Source: Paenibacillus sp. FSL R5-0345 (GTDB taxonomy: Bacteria; Bacillota; Bacilli; Paenibacillales; Paenibacillaceae). From it: a stretch of DNA of 64,000 bases. Under the pieces are notes generated by a model. That model was given only the letters and a program-made list of their open reading frames with translations, searched no databases and was not told where the DNA came from. The first letter of the stretch is position 1. Every line of letters begins with the position of its first letter. Shown piece by piece: positions 17,106 through 25,597 of this stretch. The DNA is taken from assembly GCF_000758585.1 (NCBI RefSeq), contig NZ_CP009281.1, positions 5,890,001-5,954,000 on the forward strand, in the 5' to 3' direction. The position numbers were made by a program, and so were the translations under genes.

Positions 17106-19478
17106 TTATTCGCTTTGCGGTGTAATAATATAGCTCTCTCCTATTACGGTTTCAAATTCCATTTCTAGCCCTACTTGTGAACCATCAGAACTTTGAATGA
17201 GCAAAGGCTGATGACTATAAATCCTGCACAGTTGTCCATGAGTCGAGGTCAGTTCTGCCTTCGTTAAGCGCCCCTCACGCCATTCTATATTTGTGATAAA
17301 GCCGCCTCGGGCTACCAACCCTTTCACACTACCGTCAGACCATCCTTCTGGAAGAGCAGGCAATAATTCAAGCCCTTCCTGATGACTCTGCAAGAGCATC
17401 TCAGCAATCCCGGCTGTAGTTCCGAAGTTACCGTCAATCTGAAATGGAGGGTGATTACCGAATAAATTGGGCAGACTTGAATCTTGCAAAATACGACGTA
17501 AACAGCTATACGCACTCTCTCCATCCTTCAAACGCGCATACAGATTAAGTAGCCAGGCTGCACTCCATCCCGTGTGTCCTCCTCCACCTTCTAAGCGCTT
17601 CTTAAGCGATAACGATGCGGCCTCCGCTAGCTCCGGTGTGGAGGAAGGACTAATTACATTCCCGGGATATAAATCATACAAATGAGAGACATGGCGATGC
17701 CCAGGCTCTTGTTCAGCAAAATCCTCATTCCATTCACGAATACGTCCGTCCGGTGCAATCCCCGGGTGGGCAAGCAGCTTTTGCTTCTGCAAGAGCTCTT
17801 GACGCAGTTCATCATCGGTATTCAAAACCTCAGCAGCCTGAATACAGTGTTTAAACAATTCAGCGATGAGCGATAAATCCATGGCTGAGCCAGCCGAGAC
17901 ACTGCATGGCGTGCCGTCAGCAGTCAAGAATACATTTTCCGGTGAGGTAGACAGACCCGTTGTCCATCTTCCATCAGGTAGCTCTACCAGCCAATCCAGA
18001 CAAAATAACGCGGCTCCCTTTAACAAAGGATAAGCTGTGTTGCGCAAATATTCCTTATCTGGACGAAAAGCATAACGCTCCCATAGATGGCGAGAGAGCC
18101 AAACACCCCCCAATGGCCAAAATGCCCACATCGCCTTGCCGTCTGACGGAGACGTCATACGCCATAAATCTGTATTATGATGCACCGTCCAGCCACGTGC
18201 GCCATAATGAATATTTGCTGTACGGCTGCCAGCCACACTAAGCTCCGTAATAAAATCAATTAAGGGTTCATGGCATTCACCCAAACCACATAATTCGGCT
18301 GGCCAATAATTCATTTCAGTGTTTATATTGGTCGTATAATTGCTGTTCCATGGCGGCTGGAGATAGGGATTCCAAATCCCTTGCAGATTCAGAGCTTGCG
18401 TCCCAGGCCGTGAGCCAGCAATCATCAGGTAGCGGCCATACTGGAACAGCAGCGCTTCTAGCGCAGAATCTGCTTGACCTTCGCGGTACCGTGTCAGTCG
18501 CTCATCCGTGGGAAGCTCTATTTCGGAGGAAACTGGTGCAAGTGTTAACTCCACGCGCCGGAATAAAGACTGATGGTCCTCCAGATGGCGCTGCTTCAGC
18601 TCTGCATATTCAGTAGAGGATATAGCCAGTTGTTCTAGGCACAACTCCGAAGGCAGCTTACCGCCGCTTCCTGGCTTCCGGTCATACCCGGCAAAATCGG
18701 TTGCTGCAGCCAGACGGATGGTAATGGAGCGAGCGCCAGAAATCGACAGCTTGTCGTTCTCCGCTACACAACCTCCACCTACCGTCTGGATCTCCATAAC
18801 AGCAGCAAAACTTATACCAAGCCCCTCTTCATATAATACGGCGCGCGGATGATCCCCTACATAGTTATCAGCCACATGTGACGGAGCATGGCCGGTCATC
18901 ATCAGCGCACCATTCGGAGTAATCTCCGAGCGAGAAGGATGGGGTGAGGTCAAATCCACCCAAAAATCCGGTAAAACCTCCACACCCTCACTCCCCACAG
19001 CAAGGATATGAATGGCTATAAGCTCATCCGGCCTGCTAGCCAACACTTCGCGCACAATCCTTACATCCCCAGCAGTATAGGATACCGTAGCAATCCCTTG
19101 ATCCAAATCAAGCTCCCTCTGATAACCCTCTACAGGACCAGCAAGATTGAACTTCATTCGCAAATCCCCGAGCGGTTGATAGGATTCGGTCCGTCTGCCT
19201 AGCATCTTAGCATCCACCAGCGCTTCCGCTTCCTTGTATTTCCCCTCTGCCACTAACTGTTTGGCCGGAGCCAAATGACGCAACACCTCATAATTAGCTG
19301 TATCCCGCGGAAAGCCCGACCATAAGGTGTCTTCATTGAGTTGAATTAGTTCTTCTTCCGTTCCTCCAAAGATCATACCGCCCAAACGCCCATTACCCAC
19401 GGGCAGTGCCTCTTCCCATACCGCCGCCGGCTGCTTATACCAGAGCTCATTCCGTCCAGTGCTTTTGCTCTCTCCCAC
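17106..19478 (-). CDS. Glycoside hydrolase family 95, alpha-L-fucosidase-type
   Basis: The 790-residue protein spans the whole GH95 fold: the N-terminal beta domain (NELWYKQPAAVWEEALPVGNGRLGGM), the (alpha/alpha)6 barrel and a C-terminal beta domain. Residues that fit the family's active set are Asn384/Asn386 (NINTEMNYWPAEL), Glu582 (RIREWNEDF) and Asp682 (QIDGNFG). GH95 enzymes invert alpha-1,2-L-fucosides, and some act on alpha-L-galactosides. There is no signal peptide, so it should work on imported oligosaccharides. It is the last gene of the carbohydrate operon, behind an intercistronic hairpin. The start is GTG with GGAGGAATATAC in front. Confidence 0.9.
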   Translation of the reverse strand: MGESKSTGRNELWYKQPAAVWEEALPVGNGRLGGMIFGGTEEELIQLNEDTLWSGFPRDTANYEVLRHLAPAKQLVAEGKYKEAEALVDAKMLGRRTESYQPLGDLRMKFNLAGPVEGYQRELDLDQGIATVSYTAGDVRIVREVLASRPDELIAIHILAVGSEGVEVLPDFWVDLTSPHPSRSEITPNGALMMTGHAPSHVADNYVGDHPRAVLYEEGLGISFAAVMEIQTVGGGCVAENDKLSISGARSITIRLAAATDFAGYDRKPGSGGKLPSELCLEQLAISSTEYAELKQRHLEDHQSLFRRVELTLAPVSSEIELPTDERLTRYREGQADSALEALLFQYGRYLMIAGSRPGTQALNLQGIWNPYLQPPWNSNYTTNINTEMNYWPAELCGLGECHEPLIDFITELSVAGSRTANIHYGARGWTVHHNTDLWRMTSPSDGKAMWAFWPLGGVWLSRHLWERYAFRPDKEYLRNTAYPLLKGAALFCLDWLVELPDGRWTTGLSTSPENVFLTADGTPCSVSAGSAMDLSLIAELFKHCIQAAEVLNTDDELRQELLQKQKLLAHPGIAPDGRIREWNEDFAEQEPGHRHVSHLYDLYPGNVISPSSTPELAEAASLSLKKRLEGGGGHTGWSAAWLLNLYARLKDGESAYSCLRRILQDSSLPNLFGNHPPFQIDGNFGTTAGIAEMLLQSHQEGLELLPALPEGWSDGSVKGLVARGGFITNIEWREGRLTKAELTSTHGQLCRIYSHQPLLIQSSDGSQVGLEMEFETVIGESYIITPQSE

Positions 19479-19519
19479 GTATATTCCTCCTATCCTGTAA
19501 TTACAGATGAAAAGAAATC

Positions 19520-19555
19520 GGCGGGAAGCCCGGACTTTCGTTCGGACTTCCCGCC
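19520..19555 (-). terminator. Intercistronic hairpin between binding-protein and GH95 genes
   Basis: GGCGGGAAGTCCG pairs with CGGGCTTCCCGCC, read on the minus strand, followed by GATTTCTTTT. Such hairpins after solute-binding-protein genes often stabilise the upstream mRNA and lower downstream expression. Confidence 0.75.
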
Positions 19556-19593
19556 ATCTTCATGCTTTTATTGTATTAGCCGTGATTCAGCAA

Positions 19594-21351
19594 TTAATCA
19601 TTCCAAAGTTTCACGCGTTGTTTAACCAGCTCTTCACGTAAATCTTCGGCTTTTGTTACACCAGCTTTATCAAGCTCAGCCATGTAGGCATCCCAAACTT
19701 TATCGAAATCAGCCGGTTTGGATAAGATTGCTTCTGGAATTCGTTTCCATGTGATATCTTTCAGCTTGTTGTCGAGAACGACAATTTCGCTATCGCCAGG
19801 AATCGTGATATTCCATGCCGCACCCCATGGTTTAACTTTGAAATCATCTTCACTTGGGAAAAGGTCTTTCCAAGTTGTTGCATTATAAGCAGCAAGTGTT
19901 TCTTTTTCAACTGCGTTGTAACCTACAGTTACTTGCTCTGGGAAGCGAGTTGTATAGTAGTTTCCAGTTGGGTCCAATACACCGTCGCCATAGTGAGCGC
20001 TAAGCAATGCGTAGTTTGATCCGACATTGCCAAGTCCTGTTTCTTTTTGGAAATTGGTAGTGTCATTATATTTACGGTTGTTTACATCTTCAGGAATGAC
20101 GCGTTTGCCATCTACAACGTTGTAGTGCTTGCCTTCAATACCCCAGTTAACCAATACTTGACCTTCGTCGGAAGCGAGGTAGTCCAGGAATTTAATCGCA
20201 CGAACTGGATCTTTAGCATCTACGCTGATCCCAATACCGTTACCACCCATGAAGCCTGTAGGCCAGAAGGAAGTTTCTTTGTACTCCTCAGACAAGGTTA
20301 CAGGATAGTGTCCATATCCTTGATCCAGCTTACCTTCAGCTTTCAATGCTCTTTCTCCATCGCCATAACCCCAGTCTTGGTCAATCAGACCAATAACACG
20401 GCCGGTAGCGATTTTTGCTTTGTACTGGTCATACTTTTGAACGAAGCTTTCCGGATCAAGTAATCCGATATCGTTCATATGGTTGAGCCAGCGGAAATAT
20501 TCCTTCTCAGCAGGACGACGGAAGTGATACGTTACTTCTTGTGTGTCGATATCAATGGCATATTCACCATCGTCAGGGGAGCCTGTTGTAGTGAAAGCCG
20601 GGTTAGTTACTGTAATGTACATGTACCAATCATCTGCATTCAGCGTCAGACCGATGTTTTTATTACCATTTTCATCCGTTGGATGTTTTTCCAGGTAAGC
20701 TTTGATTACGTTCTCATAATCTTGAACCGTTTTGATTGCAGGATAGCCAGCTTCTTTAACCGCACGGTGCTGTAGTTCAAATCCGCCGCCAGCATCAAAA
20801 TATTTGTTATCCACACCTGCATAGGTAGGGATAGCATAGATCGCATGATCATCGTCACTGTAACGTGAGCGTTTCAGGCCTTCTTCGCCCAATACTTTTT
20901 TGATGTTCGGTGCATATTTATCAATCAGGTCTGTCAGATCGAGCATTGCTCCTGCATCTACCAGCTTACTAACGTCAGTCTTGGCACTGATCAGATCCGG
21001 ATAATCACCGCTCGCTGCGATTAGTGCTACTTTTTGAGCAGGGTCACCCACCGCGTATTCAGCATTTAAGGTTACTCCTGTTTTTTCTGTAATTACTTTA
21101 CCTACTTCATCTTGCATACCTGTCCAGTTCGGGTTAGGGTCAGCACTGAAGAAAGTCATCGTGAGCGGAGAAGTATCCTCAACCGCATTGGCCGAATTAG
21201 CCGTATTCTCCTTATTAGTTGCATTTCCTGCCGCATCTCCAGCTGCATTATTGCCGTTGTTACCACCGCAGCCTGCGAGCATGCCAAGCATCATAATAGA
21301 AGTGAGTGTAAGTGCAGTTGCCTTAGCTTTTATTTTTCTATTATTCCCCAT
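19594..21351 (-). CDS. Extracellular solute-binding lipoprotein, carbohydrate ABC transporter (LplA/LipO type)
   Basis: The 585-residue protein has a lipoprotein signal peptide with lipobox LAGC (Cys about residue 28) and a Gly/Asn-rich spacer. It is a large class-1 binding protein of the LplA/YtcQ type (MTFFSADPNPNWTGMQDEV, DYPDLISAKTDVSKLVDAGAMLDLTDLI, EILVNWGIEG-like C-lobe). It sits directly after two matching permease genes, and no ATPase gene is present in the operon. In Bacillus such systems share the multitask ATPase MsmX, which would have to be encoded elsewhere. The ligand is unknown; the adjacent GH95 enzyme suggests a fucosylated oligosaccharide. AAGGAGGG precedes the ATG. Confidence 0.9.
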   Translation of the reverse strand: MGNNRKIKAKATALTLTSIMMLGMLAGCGGNNGNNAAGDAAGNATNKENTANSANAVEDTSPLTMTFFSADPNPNWTGMQDEVGKVITEKTGVTLNAEYAVGDPAQKVALIAASGDYPDLISAKTDVSKLVDAGAMLDLTDLIDKYAPNIKKVLGEEGLKRSRYSDDDHAIYAIPTYAGVDNKYFDAGGGFELQHRAVKEAGYPAIKTVQDYENVIKAYLEKHPTDENGNKNIGLTLNADDWYMYITVTNPAFTTTGSPDDGEYAIDIDTQEVTYHFRRPAEKEYFRWLNHMNDIGLLDPESFVQKYDQYKAKIATGRVIGLIDQDWGYGDGERALKAEGKLDQGYGHYPVTLSEEYKETSFWPTGFMGGNGIGISVDAKDPVRAIKFLDYLASDEGQVLVNWGIEGKHYNVVDGKRVIPEDVNNRKYNDTTNFQKETGLGNVGSNYALLSAHYGDGVLDPTGNYYTTRFPEQVTVGYNAVEKETLAAYNATTWKDLFPSEDDFKVKPWGAAWNITIPGDSEIVVLDNKLKDITWKRIPEAILSKPADFDKVWDAYMAELDKAGVTKAEDLREELVKQRVKLWND

Positions 21352-21502
21352 TAAATAAACCCTCCTTAAAATTGTTTATCTATCGTATCACAGGTGAATT
21401 CCTGTTAATACTCGTCCCAGCTTTCCAAAAGGAAAAGAAAACGGATACAAAATACTCTTAAAACTTAGGGGAGACTAAGCTCCCCTGTAACTGAAATTGC
21501 GA

Positions 21503-22408
21503 TTAGCTCTTCACAGCGCCAAGTGTCATACCTTGAACAAAGTACTTCTGAATGAACGGATACACCAGCAAGATTGGCACGGTTACGACAATCGTAATCG
21601 CCATTTTAATAGACTCTGGCGAGACCTGATTAGAAGCTAATGAAGCAATGTTGGAGCGGTAATCGCCTCCGTTACCACTAGTTGTACTCTGTAGAACCTT
21701 CATCAGTTCATATTGTAGTGTTGTCAGATGAGGGCTCGAGCCATTATACAAATACGTATCAAACCATGCATTCCATTGACCCACTGCTAGGAACAGCGCG
21801 ATTGTTGCTAGCGCCGGCTTCATCAGCGGAAGGATAACACGCCAGTAGATGGTAAAGTCATTAGCTCCATCTAGCTTCGCCGATTCTTGCAGTGCATACG
21901 GCAGGCCGTCAATGAAGGAGCGGATGACGAAGACGTTAAAGGCACTAACCAGTCCAGGTAATACATAGACTGCAAAGCTATTCATCATATGGAGATCCTT
22001 GATCAGCATGTATATTGGAATCATTCCTCCAGAGATATACATGGTCATCGCCAAGAATGTGGAGACGAACTTGCGGCCTGCAAAGTCAGGGCGACTGATC
22101 GTGAATGCTAGCATTGAGGCACTAATCAGTCCGAACAACGTACCAACGACTGTCCGCAAAGCGGATATTTTGAACCCGGTAATCAGTCCTGAGAAACTGA
22201 AGATTTTCAAGTAATTGTCCCAGGTAAATTCCCGAGGATAAATGGTGATACCGCCGCGCACACTATCCACTGAATCATTCAGCGAGATCGCAAGCACGTT
22301 CAAAAACGGGTAGATCGTGATTACAACCACGAACAGGATTACAAAGTAAACAATGAAGTCAAAGATCCGGTCTGACCACGACTTTCCGGTGATAGCTGTG
22401 TTTCCCAC
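21503..22408 (-). CDS. Carbohydrate ABC transporter permease (LplC/YtcP type)
   Basis: The 301-residue protein has six predicted membrane helices and the MalG-type EAA loop (ESAKLDGANDFTIYWRVILPLMKPALA), the site that binds the ATPase. The C-terminal YPFIQKYFVQGMTLGAVKS is characteristic of the LplC/YtcP group. It starts with GTG behind AAAGGAGAG and lies 65 nt after the partner permease gene. It forms a heterodimeric channel with the 22474-23454 product. Confidence 0.92.
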   Translation of the reverse strand: MGNTAITGKSWSDRIFDFIVYFVILFVVVITIYPFLNVLAISLNDSVDSVRGGITIYPREFTWDNYLKIFSFSGLITGFKISALRTVVGTLFGLISASMLAFTISRPDFAGRKFVSTFLAMTMYISGGMIPIYMLIKDLHMMNSFAVYVLPGLVSAFNVFVIRSFIDGLPYALQESAKLDGANDFTIYWRVILPLMKPALATIALFLAVGQWNAWFDTYLYNGSSPHLTTLQYELMKVLQSTTSGNGGDYRSNIASLASNQVSPESIKMAITIVVTVPILLVYPFIQKYFVQGMTLGAVKS

Positions 22409-22473
22409 TGTAACGCTCTCCTTTCAAGAAAAGGGCAATTTTGCTGCCACGATTGTTAGAAGGGCCCTCTGTA

Positions 22474-23454
22474 TTACAGAAGGCTCTCTTTAGTTGTACG
22501 TTTGAAGATTCCATTAATCGTAAACAGCAGGATTACACTGATCACTGAGTTGAATATATTGATCGCGGTACCGTAGGAATATCTCGCCATGCCTAGTCCA
22601 TATTTCAGAGAATACAGATCCAACACTTGAGAATAGTCGGTAACGAGGTTATTTCCAAGCAAGAATTGCTTCTCAAAGCCGATATTTAGCAAATTACCGA
22701 TCGACATAATGAGTAGCACTGTAATCGTCGGGCGGATACCAGGAAGAGTAATATGCCATACCTGGCGGAGCCTGCTGGCACCGTCCACTCGAGCCGCTTC
22801 GTACAGTTCAGGTCCAATACCCGAGATGGCCGCAAGGTAGATGATCGCATTCCATCCGGTTTCTTTCCAAACATCAGATAATGTAACGATTCCCCAGAAG
22901 AGATGGCCCTGAGCCATGAACTGGATTGGCGAGTCTATAAATCCAATTGTTAACAAGAGATCGTTTACAAGACCATTTTCGCTAGATAACATTTTAGTTA
23001 CAATTCCCGCTGCAACCACCCATGATACAAAGTGAGGCAAATACGAGACGGTCTGAGCAAATCGTTTAAAAAATCCAAGACGCAATTCATTGAGCAATAT
23101 TGCAAATGTTATCGGAAAGATAAAACCTGCGATGAGGCCCATTCCGCTCATCGCCAGCGTGTTCCGTAGTGCCAGTAGGAATTGCGAATCGCTAAACAGT
23201 GTCTTAAAATGTTCGAAGCCTACCCATTCTTGTTCAAAAAAGCCGCGTGCGGGCTTGTACTTTTGAAACGCCATCGTCCAGCCCCATAATGGGAGATAAC
23301 TGAAGACGAATGCCCAGATCACAAAGGGTATCGACATCATCCACAAATACTTTTGATTCTTAAAGCTTCTCCAAAACCGTCCTCCTGAAGCAGGCTTTTT
23401 GTTGCGCATTCGGGTGTCCGGCGGGATTTGAGCAGTTACTGTGTCCGCTTTCAT
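22474..23454 (-). CDS. Sugar ABC transporter permease (LplB type)
   Basis: The 326-residue protein has about 40 polar N-terminal residues, then six membrane helices. The MalF-type EAA loop is ELYEAARVDGASRLRQVWHITLPGIRP, and the segment SYLPLWGWTMAFQKYKPARGF is typical of LplB. It is the first gene of the transporter part of the operon, about 600 nt downstream of the response-regulator gene. A cre-like site lies 40 nt upstream. AGGAGGGG stands before the ATG. Confidence 0.92.
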   Translation of the reverse strand: MKADTVTAQIPPDTRMRNKKPASGGRFWRSFKNQKYLWMMSIPFVIWAFVFSYLPLWGWTMAFQKYKPARGFFEQEWVGFEHFKTLFSDSQFLLALRNTLAMSGMGLIAGFIFPITFAILLNELRLGFFKRFAQTVSYLPHFVSWVVAAGIVTKMLSSENGLVNDLLLTIGFIDSPIQFMAQGHLFWGIVTLSDVWKETGWNAIIYLAAISGIGPELYEAARVDGASRLRQVWHITLPGIRPTITVLLIMSIGNLLNIGFEKQFLLGNNLVTDYSQVLDLYSLKYGLGMARYSYGTAINIFNSVISVILLFTINGIFKRTTKESLL

Positions 23455-23492
23455 AAAGCCCCTCCTCTCTATGTCATCATTCTAAATCTTTG

Positions 23493-23506
23493 TAAGCGAT
23501 TGCAGT
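23493..23506 (-). promoter_or_regulatory. cre-like catabolite-repression site
   Basis: TGTAAGCGATTGCA matches the CcpA consensus TGWAANCGNTNWCA at 13 of 14 positions and lies 39-52 nt before the permease start. It implies repression of the transporter/fucosidase genes by preferred sugars. Confidence 0.6.
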
Positions 23507-23637
23507 ACCCTATAAATTCGACTTAAAATCAGGTGAAAATTAGAGATTTTTGTCCAGGGTGAATTCTCATTTCGGCTCATCGACACAGGGGGGGCTAATG
23601 CTGCTGACGTCTGCATTATTCTTTGGATTGAACTCCT

Positions 23638-23860
23638 AAAAACACTTTGCTTGCTGGATATTAGTCACTACGAGGAATATTTGAACTTCCGATCGCTGTT
23701 AATCCTCAGATTTCCTGATTTGAACCGCTTCTCGCAGTAGAAATCCGAGGATAGCATATGCTTTCGAAGCGAGCTTTTCTACGAAAAGCTTTCGGGCGAA
23801 CGCTCCGCTTCTACAGTTCCAAATATTCCTCTTCGCTCCTTTACCAGCAGATGTTTAGAA
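23638..23860. repeat. Long nested imperfect palindrome in the sensor-transporter gap
   Basis: Outer arms are GAGGAATATTTGAAC (23672-23686) against GTTCCAAATATTCCTC (23816-23831), extended by TGCTGG (23652) / CCAGCA (23844). Inside are an ATCCTCAGATTTC / GAAATCCGAGGAT hairpin (23702-23752) and an AGCTTTT / AAAAGCT hairpin (23772-23790). No open reading frame of note crosses it. It fills most of the 600-nt gene-free stretch 23455-24052, together with the cre-like site and the terminator at 23979. Confidence 0.65.
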
Positions 23861-23978
23861 CCCTGATTCTAAAGAAAATGCATTAGCCTCCCACCCGCAT
23901 AAGCTTAAGCAGGTGTCTATTTAACTACATTAATACTTCACCACGTACAATTGGTGGGAGTAGGGAAAACAAAAAAAA

Positions 23979-24025
23979 GACCCGTGGACTGAAGTTCAGA
24001 AAACCGCCTGAACTCAGCCACGGGT
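23979..24025 (-). terminator. Terminator of the two-component operon
   Basis: A GACCCGTGG / CCACGGGT outer stem and a GTTCAG / CTGAAC inner stem are followed on the minus strand by a run of eight T. It lies 28 nt after the response-regulator stop. Confidence 0.9.
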
Positions 24026-24052
24026 ATAACAGACAAGAACACCACACCAACC

Positions 24053-25597
24053 TTAAATGCTTTTACGATAAGAAGTTGGTGAGATTCCTACATATTTACG
24101 GAACTTAGCGTTGAAATAATCGGGGTTCATATACCCTACCTTCTCGGCTACCTCATATACTTTCATTCCTTGCGTCAGAAACTCTTTCGCCTTCTCAATC
24201 CGCACTTTGTCCACGTACGTATTAAAGTATTCTCCTGTGGTGTTCTTAAACATCTTACCTAGATAAGCGCTGTTGTAGCAGAATAATTCGGATAAGGTCT
24301 CCAGCTTTAGGTTCTCATTGTAGCGGCGGTTGATGATCTCCGTGATCTTCTTAATTTCATTTCCGCGCCCACTAGTCATCTGACCCGCAATTTCTTCGAG
24401 AAATGAGACAGCCTGATCCTGCAAATCGGACAAATAATAACTTTGATAGAGCTCCCCTATTGGTGGGGAGTGCTCTGCTGCATAGGTACGAATTTCCGGA
24501 TACGTAGGCTCTAGACGGGCCAACACAGTACTAAGAAGTCTAACAAACGTCTCCTTAATTCGTAATTCGTCACTGCCCGCGGCTATAAGCTCAGCACAGA
24601 TGGTCTGCACGATCGGTCGAATCGCGCTCAGACTTCCGGTTTCTACTGCAAGCAGCAGACGACTCTCCGTCTCCGGATCATCCTCCGTCTTCTCCTTCAA
24701 CTCCATCAGAAGTCCTGAAGGATCTGTATTGATGAGGATCTCCTTCTTGAAGAAGAATGCGCGTCTAAGCAACTCCCGTGCTACATTCAATGATTCTCCC
24801 GCCATTTCAGGCCGAGACACCACTCCCCCCGCTGCTGCAATGAAGTCGTATCCCTTTCGTTCTATCGTTGCAGATAATCCCTTGTATAATTCTTCTCGCT
24901 TGCTCGCCCTTTGATCCGGATCCTTCATAAGAATGCCCAAATACTGTGACAACGTAAAGAATGAAGCATTAGGATCATTATTAAACTGCTGTTCCATCAC
25001 TGTTTTGATTCCCCGGAGATCCTCATCATTTACACCAGCTGTTTTTCTTAGCTCAATGAGAATAACTTCGTAGTTTCCCTGTTCCAGTCCTAGTGCATCC
25101 ACATGTCTACTAAGGTCTTCCATCTCCAGTTCTTCCTCTGAAGTTGGCTGCAGTAGCGCCCGAAGTAAAGTTTCCCTGTTACGAGCGGGCTCCTCCTCAT
25201 TCCAGTCACTGAACCGCTGCTCCTGATCGATGGTTTCATGCAGCTGTTCCAGACATACGATCATCTCATCTTCATCGACTGGCTTCAGTAAATAACCGTC
25301 AATCCGATAACCAATCGCTCGCTTTGCATATTCAAAATCTGCATGTCCACTCAAAATGAGCACATGACTTTCGGAGCCCTCTTTGCGAAGCTCACTAATC
25401 ATTTCCAAACCATCCATACCAGGCATACGAATATCAGCAACTATTAACTCTGGATAGAAGGTATGATACTTTTCAAGCGCTTGCAAACCATTAGCTGCTG
25501 TAGCTACCACCGTATAACCAAGCTTCTCCCATGGGATCAGACTTCGTAGTCCTTCCCGCAGCTTCGGCTCATCATCGACAATCATCACTTTTATCAT
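24053..25597 (-). CDS. AraC-family response regulator (YesN type)
   Basis: The 514-residue protein has an N-terminal receiver domain (KVMIVDDE, phospho-acceptor Asp in LIVADIRMPGMDG, Lys in YLLKPVDE). A long middle region of about 270 residues follows, then a C-terminal AraC/XylS double helix-turn-helix (LSELFCYNSAYLGKMFKNTTGEYFN and VGYMNPDYFNAKFRKYVGISPTSYR). It overlaps the sensor kinase stop by ATGA. Regulators of this class usually activate the adjacent LplABC-type transporter genes, here the 23454-17106 operon. Confidence 0.92.
   Translation of the reverse strand: MIKVMIVDDEPKLREGLRSLIPWEKLGYTVVATAANGLQALEKYHTFYPELIVADIRMPGMDGLEMISELRKEGSESHVLILSGHADFEYAKRAIGYRIDGYLLKPVDEDEMIVCLEQLHETIDQEQRFSDWNEEEPARNRETLLRALLQPTSEEELEMEDLSRHVDALGLEQGNYEVILIELRKTAGVNDEDLRGIKTVMEQQFNNDPNASFFTLSQYLGILMKDPDQRASKREELYKGLSATIERKGYDFIAAAGGVVSRPEMAGESLNVARELLRRAFFFKKEILINTDPSGLLMELKEKTEDDPETESRLLLAVETGSLSAIRPIVQTICAELIAAGSDELRIKETFVRLLSTVLARLEPTYPEIRTYAAEHSPPIGELYQSYYLSDLQDQAVSFLEEIAGQMTSGRGNEIKKITEIINRRYNENLKLETLSELFCYNSAYLGKMFKNTTGEYFNTYVDKVRIEKAKEFLTQGMKVYEVAEKVGYMNPDYFNAKFRKYVGISPTSYRKSI

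Noticed and set aside
19594..23454. Missing ABC ATPase taken as a broken operon
   Set aside because: LplABC/YtcPQ-type importers normally lack a dedicated ATPase and use a shared MsmX-type protein.
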